Assembly: GCA_004554705.1 (NCBI GenBank)
Contig: SFKS01000001.1
Span: 165,695-229,694, forward strand
Direction of reading: 5' to 3'
From: Clostridiales bacterium
GTDB taxonomy: Bacteria; Bacillota; Clostridia; TANB77; CAG-508
DNA: 64,000 nt
Of this stretch, positions 9,163 to 17,766 are shown piece by piece. The notes beneath the pieces are model-generated. The model was not told where the DNA came from. It saw only the letters and a list, made by a program, of their open reading frames with translations, and searched no databases. The stretch's first letter is position 1; every line of letters starts with the position of its first letter. The translations under genes and the position numbers were made by a program.

Positions 9163-9678
9163 TTATTTTCCTGTTGTCGTAACTAATGCAGAGCTACTAG
9201 CTTCTATTGCTATCGTATCTTTGCCCATTATACTATACATAAAATTTTTTAGTTGAGTTCCAAATGTTACATTTGTATTTTGTACCTTCGCCAAAATATA
9301 ATCTCCTTGTTTCATTTTATATACACTATCTTCCTTAAGTTTACTTTCTATTGTATTTGTAAATTCGGAATAATAAATGTTTTCACCTATTACATTAATG
9401 TTTTGCCCTTTTTTAGATGGATTATCATCAAGTATTTGAACTTCTAATTCAACAGAATAAGTATTTCCTGTTGCATGTAATTTTTGTATTAAGTTATCAT
9501 AATTATTTTGCGTTATTTTTCCTTCTTTTGCACATGTATTTACAAAATCTGACACTAATGTTTGTACTGATGTTTGAGTTATATCGTCATTTTGGTTAGC
9601 TATTGCCATTAAAGGGAATACAAACATTACTAATGCCACTGTAACTACTGCTATTACTGTTATAAAAGTATCTGACAT
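9163..9678 (-). CDS. TadE/F-like small membrane-anchored pseudopilin
   Basis: 171 residues. A single hydrophobic segment starts at about residue 5 (FITVIAVVTVALVMFVFPLMA), followed by an extracytoplasmic domain of about 140 residues. No leader peptide or prepilin-peptidase site precedes the hydrophobic segment. Gene position after the pilin-like genes and before the large surface protein, and the size, fit a minor pseudopilin. The assignment is by architecture and context, not by a recognised motif. Confidence 0.55.
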   Translation of the reverse strand: MSDTFITVIAVVTVALVMFVFPLMAIANQNDDITQTSVQTLVSDFVNTCAKEGKITQNNYDNLIQKLHATGNTYSVELEVQILDDNPSKKGQNINVIGENIYYSEFTNTIESKLKEDSVYKMKQGDYILAKVQNTNVTFGTQLKNFMYSIMGKDTIAIEASSSALVTTTGK

Positions 9679-9692
9679 AAAATTTTTCCTCC

Positions 9693-10166
9693 TTATAATT
9701 CATCATATATTACATATGTTCGTGTTACTCCTGGTGCAATAATTACTCTTACTCCATCTTCTGCTACTTTATATTTTCCTCCTGTTGTTATTTCTTGAAT
9801 ATTTTCTAAATATATCTTTTGGCTTCCTGAGTTATTTTTTATAAATTCTTCTATTTTAGCTTCCATACCAACACTATAATCAAATTCTTCTGTTCTATCA
9901 TTTTTTTTAATTCTAACATATGTTGCTTGATTTCTATAGTTTTTTAAAGTAGATATTACCTCATCTACTCCAACTACTCTTCCATTGCGTTGCCTATAAT
10001 TTGTTTCACCAGTATTCCAATTGTAATATGTTGTTTGGTCTGAAGAAATTAATATACTATCTGCTGTTGCTTTTATTTTTGTCATTAGAGAGAATACTAT
10101 GGATAATGCTACGATAAATATAAAAGCTGCAAATGCTATTTTTAATGCGTCTGTTGCATTCTCCAT
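9693..10166 (-). CDS. Leaderless pilin-like protein (MENAT family, copy 4)
   Basis: 157 residues beginning MENATDALKIAF, then a hydrophobic helix (about residues 8-28) and a soluble domain with a long insertion. It shares the MENA(T/S)-x-A-L start with three neighbours and clearly belongs to one protein family, but the rest has diverged. There is no canonical type IV prepilin leader, so either no cleavage occurs or a non-standard signal is used. Start supported by AGGAGG at a normal distance. The C-terminus PGVTRTYVIYDEL is distinct from the other copies. Confidence 0.65.
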   Translation of the reverse strand: MENATDALKIAFAAFIFIVALSIVFSLMTKIKATADSILISSDQTTYYNWNTGETNYRQRNGRVVGVDEVISTLKNYRNQATYVRIKKNDRTEEFDYSVGMEAKIEEFIKNNSGSQKIYLENIQEITTGGKYKVAEDGVRVIIAPGVTRTYVIYDEL

Positions 10167-10193
10167 AATTTTCCTCCTATTGATATATTTATT

Positions 10194-10245
10194 TTATCCT
10201 GAGCATAAAGCATACAGTTTGATATATGCTTTATGTTCAGGATAA
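10194..10245 (-). promoter_or_regulatory. Strong intercistronic stem-loop downstream of the 132-residue pilin
   Basis: A 21-base inverted repeat (10194-10214 and 10225-10245) with one or two mismatches lies between the 132- and 157-residue pilin genes. No U-tract follows. In pilus operons such structures often protect the upstream major-pilin mRNA or reduce read-through. That role is inferred. Confidence 0.55.
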
Positions 10246-10270
10246 GCTTATGTAGACTTATCCTATAATA

Positions 10271-10669
10271 TTATTCTGAAATTGTTACTTTGTTTACATA
10301 ACCTGTTGTGGTGTCATAACTTAATGATACTTTATATTTTTTTGTAGTTTTTAAATCACCTACTCCTGTTAATGGGCTTGTCCAAGCAAGTTCAACGTAT
10401 TTTTCATCAGCACTAGATGTTGCTTCATTTGATCCATTGCTTGAATTTATTCCTGAAACTAATGCTCTTATTTGGTTAGAAGAAACAGCATTTCCTTCAT
10501 AACTTGTAAATTGTGCGTTAAATGTGTCTATTGCCATTTTATCTGCTGATGTTCCAACTTGGTCAGTCATTTTTCCTGTTGAATTTATTATTATAACACC
10601 AACACTAATTAATAATATAGATACCAATATAGCACCTGCTATAATTAAAGCTTTTGATGCATTCTCCAT
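10271..10669 (-). CDS. Leaderless pilin-like protein (MENAS family, copy 3; candidate major pilin)
   Basis: 132 residues: MENASKALIIAGAIL, a hydrophobic helix (about 8-28), then a Ser/Thr/Gly-rich soluble domain with few charged residues. It is the smallest and least charged of the four MENA proteins and the only one flanked by stem-loops on both sides (10194-10245 and 10706-10724), which suggests separate mRNA stability. I infer it is the major subunit. The start has AGGTG upstream. No prepilin-peptidase motif is visible. Confidence 0.65.
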   Translation of the reverse strand: MENASKALIIAGAILVSILLISVGVIIINSTGKMTDQVGTSADKMAIDTFNAQFTSYEGNAVSSNQIRALVSGINSSNGSNEATSSADEKYVELAWTSPLTGVGDLKTTKKYKVSLSYDTTTGYVNKVTISE

Positions 10670-10705
10670 AATATTTCACCTCCATTTTTATGTTTATTTT
10701 TGTCC

Positions 10706-10724
10706 TTAGAACAATCTGTTCTAA
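10706..10724 (-). promoter_or_regulatory. Short stem-loop upstream of the 132-residue pilin
   Basis: 8-bp perfect inverted repeat TTAGAACA/TGTTCTAA with a 3-base loop, between the 145- and 132-residue genes. No T-run. Probably an mRNA-processing or partial terminator site. Confidence 0.45.
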
Positions 10725-10740
10725 AAGTTAATGTCTTTTG

Positions 10741-11178
10741 TTACTCTTCTTCAACTTCTTCAAATAGTAGTTTTTTTACCTTTCCTGAGCTTTTGTGATA
10801 TTCTAATTTAGTACATTTAAATTGTATGAAATTAAAATTTTGAACAAATTGTGTCATGTCATTATTATATATCTCTTCCATTGGATATGTTTTACCTGTT
10901 GTTAACATTTTAATTTCTATTTTTATGCTGTTTTCATTATTTTCTATATAATGTTTTTTTTCATCTTTTTGAACTTGATTATTTTCATTTTGATTTATTG
11001 CTTTATTTATTATTGTTGCAACTTCTGTTCCATATATTGTTCTATTTAGATAACATTCGTATTTGCTATTTTCTTGTTTTAATAGTCTGTTAGTAGTATT
11101 TTTTGTTATTAATAATCCTATTGTTGAAAATAATATTACTAAGATAGGAATACTTACTAATAACAGTGTCTTTTTCAT
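10741..11178 (-). CDS. Small membrane-anchored protein of the pilus locus
   Basis: 145 residues: MKK, then a hydrophobic segment (about 4-23), then a mainly charged extracytoplasmic domain. It lacks the MENA start but shares with copy 1 the phrase YGTEVATIINKAINQN (GSEVLTVINKAEQN in copy 1) and a C-terminal FKCTKLEYHKSSGKVK matching ECTKMELSNETGRVK. It is therefore a member of the same family with a replaced N-terminus, perhaps exported by another route. Function not known; a minor pilin is the best guess. Confidence 0.6.
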   Translation of the reverse strand: MKKTLLLVSIPILVILFSTIGLLITKNTTNRLLKQENSKYECYLNRTIYGTEVATIINKAINQNENNQVQKDEKKHYIENNENSIKIEIKMLTTGKTYPMEEIYNNDMTQFVQNFNFIQFKCTKLEYHKSSGKVKKLLFEEVEEE

Positions 11179-11244
11179 TTGACCTCCTATTTATATTATA
11201 TATTATACTGTTTTTATACATTTTTTGCAATATTTTTCGAGTTT

Positions 11245-11703
11245 TTAATTAATTTTTTTAAATTTGATTTCACTTATTTTTCCATCAGAATCTTTTTTGA
11301 TTAAACTTCCAACCAATGAATACATGTTCTCTACTATTTGTTCACCTGAATCGTCTTTACTATATTTTAATATATTATCTGTTAAGAATTTGTTTGTCCA
11401 GATTCTAAATTCTTCATCGCTTTTATCTGTAATATTTTCTTGATTTACAAATACTTTTGTTCCAAATTCTTTTTGCCTTGCTATACTTGCTACTGATACT
11501 ATTTCTTGAGCCGTTATATCGTTTCTTCCAATAAATACTTCAAAATTACTATTGTATTTTTGTAATTCTATTATATCAAGTTTTGTAACATAAGTGTCTG
11601 AAACGTTTCCAAACTTGCCCATCATATATACACCTATGGTTAGTGTAAGTATTGCTAACATGGTTGCTCCTATTATTAATAAAGCTTTAGTTGCATTTTC
11701 CAT
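11245..11703 (-). CDS. Leaderless pilin-like protein (MENAT family, copy 2)
   Basis: 152 residues: MENATKALLIIGATM, a hydrophobic helix to about residue 28, then a soluble domain containing QKYNSNFEVFIGRNDITAQEIVSVASIA. The pattern of a small Tyr/Asn motif, a G-x-D/E-x-(V/I)-x-T/S helix and a charged C-terminal strand is shared with copy 1. Start 14 bases after the stop of copy 1, so the two are translated from one message. Probable minor pilin. Confidence 0.65.
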   Translation of the reverse strand: MENATKALLIIGATMLAILTLTIGVYMMGKFGNVSDTYVTKLDIIELQKYNSNFEVFIGRNDITAQEIVSVASIARQKEFGTKVFVNQENITDKSDEEFRIWTNKFLTDNILKYSKDDSGEQIVENMYSLVGSLIKKDSDGKISEIKFKKIN

Positions 11704-11717
11704 ATTACCTCAGTCCT

Positions 11718-12158
11718 TTATTCTATATATTTAAATTCTATCCATTTTACTCTTCCTGTTTCATTGCTTAATTCCATTTTTGTACATTCAAATACATTAG
11801 TTTTCTTATCAGCAAAGTAGTTTTTTCCTGTTACTTGTCCATTTCCATCTATTTGAGTTTTTATTACATTATTTTCAAATACTTTTACTTCTATAATATA
11901 TTTTTCATCATTTTCATTATCAATATTGTTCTGTTCAGCTTTATTTATTACAGTTAAAACTTCTGAACCATGTAATAATTTTTTATTATATGCTTCCCAC
12001 TCAGCATTCCATTTTTCTAAATATTCTGCATCTTTCTTGTTAGCCTGTGCTGTTCCTATAGTATTCATATTGCTGAATAAAAATACAACTAATGATAATG
12101 TTAGTATTGCAAATAATATTCCTCCTGCTATTAATAATGCTTGTGTTGCATTTTCCAT
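11718..12158 (-). CDS. Leaderless pilin-like protein (MENAT family, copy 1)
   Basis: 146 residues: MENATQALLIAGGIL, a hydrophobic helix (about 8-29), then a coiled soluble domain with WNAEWEAYNKKLLHGSEVLTVINKAEQN and a C-terminal ECTKMELSNETGRVKWIEF. First of the pilin-like genes after the TadB/C membrane protein. E2 is conserved in all four MENA proteins; there is no leader before it. I infer a pilus subunit from gene order and fold layout. Confidence 0.65.
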   Translation of the reverse strand: MENATQALLIAGGILFAILTLSLVVFLFSNMNTIGTAQANKKDAEYLEKWNAEWEAYNKKLLHGSEVLTVINKAEQNNIDNENDEKYIIEVKVFENNVIKTQIDGNGQVTGKNYFADKKTNVFECTKMELSNETGRVKWIEFKYIE

Positions 12159-12189
12159 ATATTATAATCCTTTCTATTTTATATAACTT

Positions 12190-14271
12190 TTATAATCCTA
12201 TTCCTTGTATTGATGAGAAGGATTCTGTCATTACCGTCATTCCAATTGCAACTAGTGGGATAATTAAGTATCCTACAAATAAACTGATCATTGGTGCAAA
12301 TCCTACTACTTTTCCTATCATTCCTTTTCTTTTTATTAATCTTTCATTTGATTCTTTACGTTTTTCTTGGTAATATTCTCTTTCATTATCTAGTTCATCA
12401 AAAGCTTCTCTAATAGGTATTTTTTCTACTGCTGCTTGTAAACTTTCTATTATTTGTATTAGTTGTGGAAATGCTATTTCTCCTTTTAGTTCTTCTAATG
12501 CCTCCCATGCTCCTGATTCATAATTATTTACACATTTAGATATTGGCTCTCTGAAAATATTAGAATATCTTTCAAGCCATTCTAATATCATTTCAACATT
12601 TACTCTTTCTATTTTCATTAACATCAATATTATTGTTTGATATTCCATTACCTCATTTTCCATCTCTAATGCTCTTAACTTTTTCTGCAACATTAACATC
12701 CATGTAGGACTACAGAACCCTAAATATCCAAATATGAAAGCTAATAGTAGTTCAAACCATTTGAAGTTTTCTCCATTTATTATTTTTAGTTTGCTCATGA
12801 CTTTATCTGCTGCTAGTGAGATTTCATTTTCTGAGGCATCTTTATAAAATTCTATTTTAGGTAAATATTCTACTATCTCTTCTTTTGTTACTTTCTGTCT
12901 ACCTTTAAATACTTTTAATGCTTCATTTTGTGCTTTTGTTACTTCCATTGCATTTGCTTTATCTTTTTTACTTAATGAACCTAGCAAATTATAATTTGAT
13001 GTTGGTTCTTTATAAACATAATTTATGGCTGTTTTATGTGCAAAGCTAAACAACATTATTGAAATTATTATTGTTAATATACAAATTACTACTTTGTTGA
13101 CATATAGTGTTTCTATTTTTTGTTTTGAAGCAGCTTCTTTCATCAATTTTGTTACTATTCTGTATTCTTTTGTGTTTTTCTTTGGTATTATTAAATCCAT
13201 TATTTTTTTTATAATTGGTTTTTGATATAGTCTTACTTGCCATACTTTGTTTTGATCTTTAAAATCTACCTTTATGCCTCCTGTATCTTTTATTTTTCTT
13301 GTTAGGAAGTAACATACAAATGTAAGAACTACTAGTGCCACTTGCACCATTAATCCTCCTTTGCCATCATAAAACTGTGATGTGAATGAAAAGTTTTTTA
13401 TTGCCCAATTTTTAAGTGGTGACATAAATAGTACTGGTAAAATTGCTATTATTGATAAGCTTTGAAATACATAGTTTAATTTATCTCTTTTTAATATTTC
13501 TAATTGCATTTCTTCTGTTATATTATTTAAATTTTTTAGATAAAGTGATGCACCATCTTTATCTGTTCTATCTCCAAATTCTCTTGTTAGATATGATATT
13601 CCTGCAAATTCTTTTAAAAAACTATTTGGTGCAACATCATAATACTTTTCAAGTTCTGTTTCCGGATCATCTGATATTAATATTTCATAAATTTTTTGTC
13701 CTTGTATTGATACTTCTAGCTCATCATTTTGTGATACTTCATATATTGCTTCTTCTACCATATTAAATTCATGATATGCATGTCTTATTTCTGCAAAAAA
13801 TTCAATTTGTTGTTTTAATAGTTTTGTATCATATTTGTCTATCATTCCAGACATTATTGTTTCTATTAAAAATATTTCAAATAATAGTAATATCACTAGT
13901 AATAATGGATCATTTTTAGTAAAAATTATTACTGCTAATGTTACTGGAATTATTATACATAATGCTTGTGTAATTATTTTTGATGCTTGTCTTCTTGTTT
14001 TATATTCATCTTGCATATGTATAATTTCTAATTTTTTCCTTATTTTTAGCACATAGCGTTTGAATATAGGAACTGTTGTATAAAAAATATACAGTTTTTG
14101 GTAAATCACATCACTAGAATATTTATTTTGCTTTGTTCCCTCTCTTAATTGCTTAATTTTCTTCATATCACTTTTATTTGTTTTAGATTTCATTATTAAG
14201 TAAGCAATAACAATTAGAGCAAACAATCCACCTGATATTCCCATTATGTAATATATTATTTGGTTTGACAT
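12190..14271 (-). CDS. Fused TadB-TadC-like pilus platform membrane protein
   Basis: 693 residues. There is an N-terminal membrane segment, a pair of membrane helices at about 105-150, a cytoplasmic helical domain with QIEFFAEIRHAYHE, another pair at about 285-340, then a second, similar half (membrane helix at about 410-430, then helices at about 530 and 665) with a matching cytoplasmic domain. Tad systems normally use two separate inner-membrane proteins, TadB and TadC, each with a T2SSF domain; here both appear to be joined. The gene lies directly after the TadA-like ATPase (gap of 11 bases), the normal order. Confidence 0.75.
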   Translation of the reverse strand: MSNQIIYYIMGISGGLFALIVIAYLIMKSKTNKSDMKKIKQLREGTKQNKYSSDVIYQKLYIFYTTVPIFKRYVLKIRKKLEIIHMQDEYKTRRQASKIITQALCIIIPVTLAVIIFTKNDPLLLVILLLFEIFLIETIMSGMIDKYDTKLLKQQIEFFAEIRHAYHEFNMVEEAIYEVSQNDELEVSIQGQKIYEILISDDPETELEKYYDVAPNSFLKEFAGISYLTREFGDRTDKDGASLYLKNLNNITEEMQLEILKRDKLNYVFQSLSIIAILPVLFMSPLKNWAIKNFSFTSQFYDGKGGLMVQVALVVLTFVCYFLTRKIKDTGGIKVDFKDQNKVWQVRLYQKPIIKKIMDLIIPKKNTKEYRIVTKLMKEAASKQKIETLYVNKVVICILTIIISIMLFSFAHKTAINYVYKEPTSNYNLLGSLSKKDKANAMEVTKAQNEALKVFKGRQKVTKEEIVEYLPKIEFYKDASENEISLAADKVMSKLKIINGENFKWFELLLAFIFGYLGFCSPTWMLMLQKKLRALEMENEVMEYQTIILMLMKIERVNVEMILEWLERYSNIFREPISKCVNNYESGAWEALEELKGEIAFPQLIQIIESLQAAVEKIPIREAFDELDNEREYYQEKRKESNERLIKRKGMIGKVVGFAPMISLFVGYLIIPLVAIGMTVMTESFSSIQGIGL

Positions 14272-14282
14272 TTAGTTTCACC

Positions 14283-15506
14283 TCATTTTTTTGCTTCTTT
14301 TTTTGTTTTCTTTCCCCAATTTCTTTCTATGAATTCATCAAATTCAACTGCATCTTCAGCACTCATGTTATTTCTCATTTCTCTAATATTAGTATCTGAT
14401 ATTTTATTTGTTAATACATAAGCATCATTATGATATTCCATTATATTTACATATTTATATAGTTCTTTGTTTGTTACTTTATGAAAATATTTTGTTGCAT
14501 TATCCATAAATTTCTCTATTTTTCCTTCTATTGTTTTTTCTTTTCTATAATCGTGCGTATAATCTTCTGTATCTTCAATTGGAATACATTCTGTTACTCT
14601 TTCAATATATCTTCTTCCTCTGAAATCTTTTACTAAATGAATGTCAAAGTTTAATACACTTACAACTTGTTCTTCTGCAATTCTTTCATCTGTAAATGTT
14701 CCTGCTCTTAACATTGAGTTTCTTAGGGCTGTAATTAAATTTGGGAATGTTTTAGCATGGTGCGTAAATAATGTAAATTTAGAAGCAACCTGTGCAGATT
14801 GAATCATCCAAGATGCAACTGGGTCTGTTGCAACCTCACCTATAATGTTTACACTACCATCAGTTTTTTTCTGAACGTCCAAACACTCCTGTCCTGCTAT
14901 TGTTTCTGTTTCTCTCATTGATAAGATATTTCTTGTTGGATATATTTTTCTTAAGTGCAACTCAAAAGCTGTTTCTGTAATACGCAAGTTCATAGTTTCA
15001 TATATATTTTCTATCATTGCCATAAGCATTGTTGTTTTACCACAACCTTGCTCACCTGTAAGAGCTAATATTCTTGCACCTTTTACTAGATATTTTAATA
15101 GATTTATTGCTTCTTCTTTTCCATCTACTGTAATGATTTGTTCTAGTGTAGCTCTTTTTACGTCAAATTTTCTAACGAAGAATGCCCATGTTTCAGACAT
15201 ACTAGGTCTTACAACAACAACACGAGAACCATCCTTCATTTCATTAATTTTATAACCATTTGAATCAGATAACTGCCCTGGATTATTGTATTTATATATA
15301 TTTTGGCAAACCCTTTTTAGTTCACTTTCTTTTCCAAAAGATAAGAATTCTAATCTTATAGATTTACCTTGGAAAAATATCCAAATACTATCACATGCTC
15401 TTGGTACTCTGTTTTCTGTGATTTGTTCTAGGTAATCTCCATCTGTTTGTGCTACTTGGCTCAAAAAGCTTTCTGGAAGACCTGATACTCCGTCCAGATA
15501 CTCCAT
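14283..15506 (-). CDS. TadA/CpaF-type secretion ATPase, C-terminal (catalytic) reading frame
   Basis: Hexameric ATPase that powers pilus assembly. This frame holds the Walker A LTGEQGCGKTTML, the Asp/Glu-box and Walker B-like region (IIGEVATDP) and the His-box region FTLFTHHAKTFPNLI. The protein begins in the middle of the family's N-terminal domain, because a stop codon sits directly before its ATG. Removing one copy of a 13-bp near-repeat at 15484-15509 joins it seamlessly to the preceding frame (NIDGVSGLPESF). It should be regarded as the second part of one gene of about 625 codons, or as a product made by reinitiation. Confidence 0.85.
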   Translation of the reverse strand: MEYLDGVSGLPESFLSQVAQTDGDYLEQITENRVPRACDSIWIFFQGKSIRLEFLSFGKESELKRVCQNIYKYNNPGQLSDSNGYKINEMKDGSRVVVVRPSMSETWAFFVRKFDVKRATLEQIITVDGKEEAINLLKYLVKGARILALTGEQGCGKTTMLMAMIENIYETMNLRITETAFELHLRKIYPTRNILSMRETETIAGQECLDVQKKTDGSVNIIGEVATDPVASWMIQSAQVASKFTLFTHHAKTFPNLITALRNSMLRAGTFTDERIAEEQVVSVLNFDIHLVKDFRGRRYIERVTECIPIEDTEDYTHDYRKEKTIEGKIEKFMDNATKYFHKVTNKELYKYVNIMEYHNDAYVLTNKISDTNIREMRNNMSAEDAVEFDEFIERNWGKKTKKEAKK

Positions 15507-16185
15507 CTATATTCATATCTCTTATTTCATCAATACTACTATATCCTTTATAATGCTGGTAAATTCTTTGTGTTACTATATTTAATTTATCTGAGAAGTC
15601 TAGAGTAAAGTTTTCTTTTTCATATATATCGCTTATTTCTTGTTGTGTTATAACATAGCTTGGTTTTGATGCACCTTCTACATATTTTAATACTGCTAAA
15701 TTGTATTTTTTTATCATTTGTGTTAATGCTTCATAGCCAAAATCCTTCTTATACATATGTATTAAAATATCAAATTTATCTTGAGCAGTAAGGAGTGATG
15801 GCACGTCAAAAGGAATTGCTTTTGATATGTTTATTTCATTAACTCCATATTCTTTATATAACAAATCATATATCAATTCTTTTATATACTTTTTATCATT
15901 TACGTCTCCATATGTACAACCTTTTAGGGCTTTCCTTAATTCGTATTTCTTAGCTTTTCTTCTTTTTAGTTCTTCCTCTGATAGACCAATGTCATATAAA
16001 TTTACTTTTGTAATTTCATCTAGTCTCTGTTTTATAAAGTCCAACATTGAGTCTAATGTGTATGATTTTTCGTCTACTACTTTTTCCTCTTCTTCTGCAT
16101 TTTTATTCTTTTTAATCATGTAAAATACTAATATTCCTCCTATTATTAGTACCATGAATATTAAAAGTATATTTACTAAATTCAT
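15391..16185 (-). CDS. TadA/CpaF-type ATPase, N-terminal reading frame
   Basis: The true part is about 225 residues. It has an N-terminal membrane segment (about 3-23), a charged linker, and an alpha-helical N-terminal domain leading into the phrase KGYSSIDEIRDMNIDGVSG. After the 13-bp near-repeat at 15484-15509 the frame runs on into a meaningless Arg/Ser-rich tail that overlaps the catalytic frame. Upstream AGGAG supports the ATG at 16185. A membrane anchor fused to the CpaF N-domain is unusual compared with soluble proteobacterial TadA. Confidence 0.7.
   Translation of the reverse strand: MNLVNILLIFMVLIIGGILVFYMIKKNKNAEEEEKVVDEKSYTLDSMLDFIKQRLDEITKVNLYDIGLSEEELKRRKAKKYELRKALKGCTYGDVNDKKYIKELIYDLLYKEYGVNEINISKAIPFDVPSLLTAQDKFDILIHMYKKDFGYEALTQMIKKYNLAVLKYVEGASKPSYVITQQEISDIYEKENFTLDFSDKLNIVTQRIYQHYKGYSSIDEIRDMNIDGVSGRSIRSSRKLFEPSSTNRWRLPRTNHRKQSTKSM
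15484..15509. repeat. 13-bp tandem near-duplication that shifts the tadA frame
   Basis: Two adjacent 13-base units (15484-15496 and 15497-15509) match at 11 of 13 positions. The extra 13 bases change the reading frame by one. Confidence 0.7.
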
Positions 16186-16206
16186 ATGAGCAGTACTCCT
16201 CTCTTT

Positions 16207-17016
16207 TTAAACTTGCATTTGTAATTCTTTTAATTTATCTATTATTCTAAACGCTACTTCTGAAATAGAATCTATTATAGGAGCTTGCGTACTAGTTTGT
16301 TTCACATTTCTATAATTTATCATAAAGTCTGCCAAATTTCCTTCGTTACATGCTTCAAAAAATAAAGTATTATATGGTATACCATATACATCATATATTC
16401 TTTCTGTTCTTTCTATATTTTTTACATTATATTTTGAATATTTATCATATTTTCCTATTAGATATAGTATTTTTTCTTTATTTAAAATATCATATTCTCT
16501 TCTTTTTTGTAGAAATTCTTTTATCATCTTTATTCTTTGTGATGTGTTTGCCACTACCAAATTGCTTTCTTGTAAAATTCCTTGTATGTATGATTCCTCT
16601 AAGTTTCCTTTTACATCTACAAAAATTAAATCATAATATTTATTTGCTAATCTTACAATACTCCTCATGTATTCTTTTTGTCTTTCATAACTATCTTTTG
16701 GAATATTATTATCAGTTAATATTTCTAGTCTCTCTTTAAATATTGTCCTTGTATAATTTGTTATTATTTCTGGAGCTATTTTGTTACTAGCAATTGCCTT
16801 TATCAATCCACTTATCCCCGTCTCTAAATCTCCTCTAGGTTTTATATTGTTAGATTGCTCCCAAAAGCATTCTTGTAAACTAGTATCATTATATCTTGTG
16901 TTAATTAACAATATTTTATAGTTTTGTTCTATTGATAAATAGGTTGCTATTCCTGCCATTGAGGTTGTTTGAGCAGTTTCTATTTTATCATTACCGTAAA
17001 AAGTTATAACTGACAT
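16207..17016 (-). CDS. MinD/CpaE-like protein with degenerate P-loop (second copy)
   Basis: 269 residues. The fold pattern of ParA/MinD ATPases is visible: a first strand MSVITFYGNDKIETAQTT, then KILLINTRYND, YDLIFVDVKGN, and NLVVANTSQR. The deviant Walker A motif (KGGxGKT) is absent; GNDKIETAQTT takes its place. CpaE-like proteins localise Tad machines. A copy that cannot bind ATP in the usual way would act as a scaffold. Good AAGGAGA site; 21 bases before the ATPase gene. Confidence 0.65.
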   Translation of the reverse strand: MSVITFYGNDKIETAQTTSMAGIATYLSIEQNYKILLINTRYNDTSLQECFWEQSNNIKPRGDLETGISGLIKAIASNKIAPEIITNYTRTIFKERLEILTDNNIPKDSYERQKEYMRSIVRLANKYYDLIFVDVKGNLEESYIQGILQESNLVVANTSQRIKMIKEFLQKRREYDILNKEKILYLIGKYDKYSKYNVKNIERTERIYDVYGIPYNTLFFEACNEGNLADFMINYRNVKQTSTQAPIIDSISEVAFRIIDKLKELQMQV

Positions 17017-17063
17017 TTTTTATCTCCTTCTATCTGCACACATCTTTCTAAGTAATATAATTT

Positions 17064-17741
17064 CTATATATTTTTCAACATTTTTTTTATATCGCTTAGC
17101 CTAATTTCTGGTGCAATTTGTGATATTATTTCCAACATTCCTTCTTTATACTCTGGGCTCAACTCTTTAAAGCTTATTCTTGCACTTCGTTGATTTTCAA
17201 TTATAACCGAATTATCTCCTACTTCAAAAGGGAAATATATCTTTTCTTTTCCCCATTTCACTCCATAGTAAAATGATAAAAAGTTTAGATATTCGTTCTC
17301 TTCTTTTTCCATATGTCTTGAAAATAATATTTTTGTCATTAAAAGTTTTTCTGTGGATTTTCCTACTATTTCAAGTCCTTTTTTTAACGAATAATTGTCA
17401 AAGCCAGTCACAAAATAGTTTTTATCTGAAGTATACATTTCTAAGCTTTCAAATGTTTCTCTGTTATCTATATCTAGTAACATTATATCATAGTCAAATT
17501 CTTGTGTTTGCATATAATTTCTTATTTCTTGTAAGGTTTCAAAGCCTATTGCAATATCTATATCTTCATATGTTGTTATATAACTTTTACTAGGTGTTAT
17601 ACAAGGTACCGTATACCTTGTTTTTTGTAATGTTGTTGCATCTATTACCATAACCTTTAATCCATTTTCCACAAGGAGTTTTGCTATGTATATAATTAAA
17701 TCTGTTTTATCATACGCCCCTATAAATCCTATCTTTTTCAA
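17064..17741 (-). CDS. MinD/CpaE-like protein with modified P-loop (first copy)
   Basis: 225 residues starting MKKIGFIGAYDKTDLIIYIAKLL, then VMVIDATT and YDIMLLDIDNRETF, in the order of a MinD-type nucleotide-binding domain. The loop keeps one Gly and the Lys-Thr pair but lacks the second Gly and signature Lys of the canonical deviant Walker A. Paired with the next gene, it may form a heterodimer that positions the pilus machine. Assignment rests on fold pattern and on position between the SAF protein and the ATPase. Confidence 0.6.
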   Translation of the reverse strand: MKKIGFIGAYDKTDLIIYIAKLLVENGLKVMVIDATTLQKTRYTVPCITPSKSYITTYEDIDIAIGFETLQEIRNYMQTQEFDYDIMLLDIDNRETFESLEMYTSDKNYFVTGFDNYSLKKGLEIVGKSTEKLLMTKILFSRHMEKEENEYLNFLSFYYGVKWGKEKIYFPFEVGDNSVIIENQRSARISFKELSPEYKEGMLEIISQIAPEIRLSDIKKMLKNI

Positions 17742-17766
17742 GTAAGTATCCTCCTATGTTTAAAGT

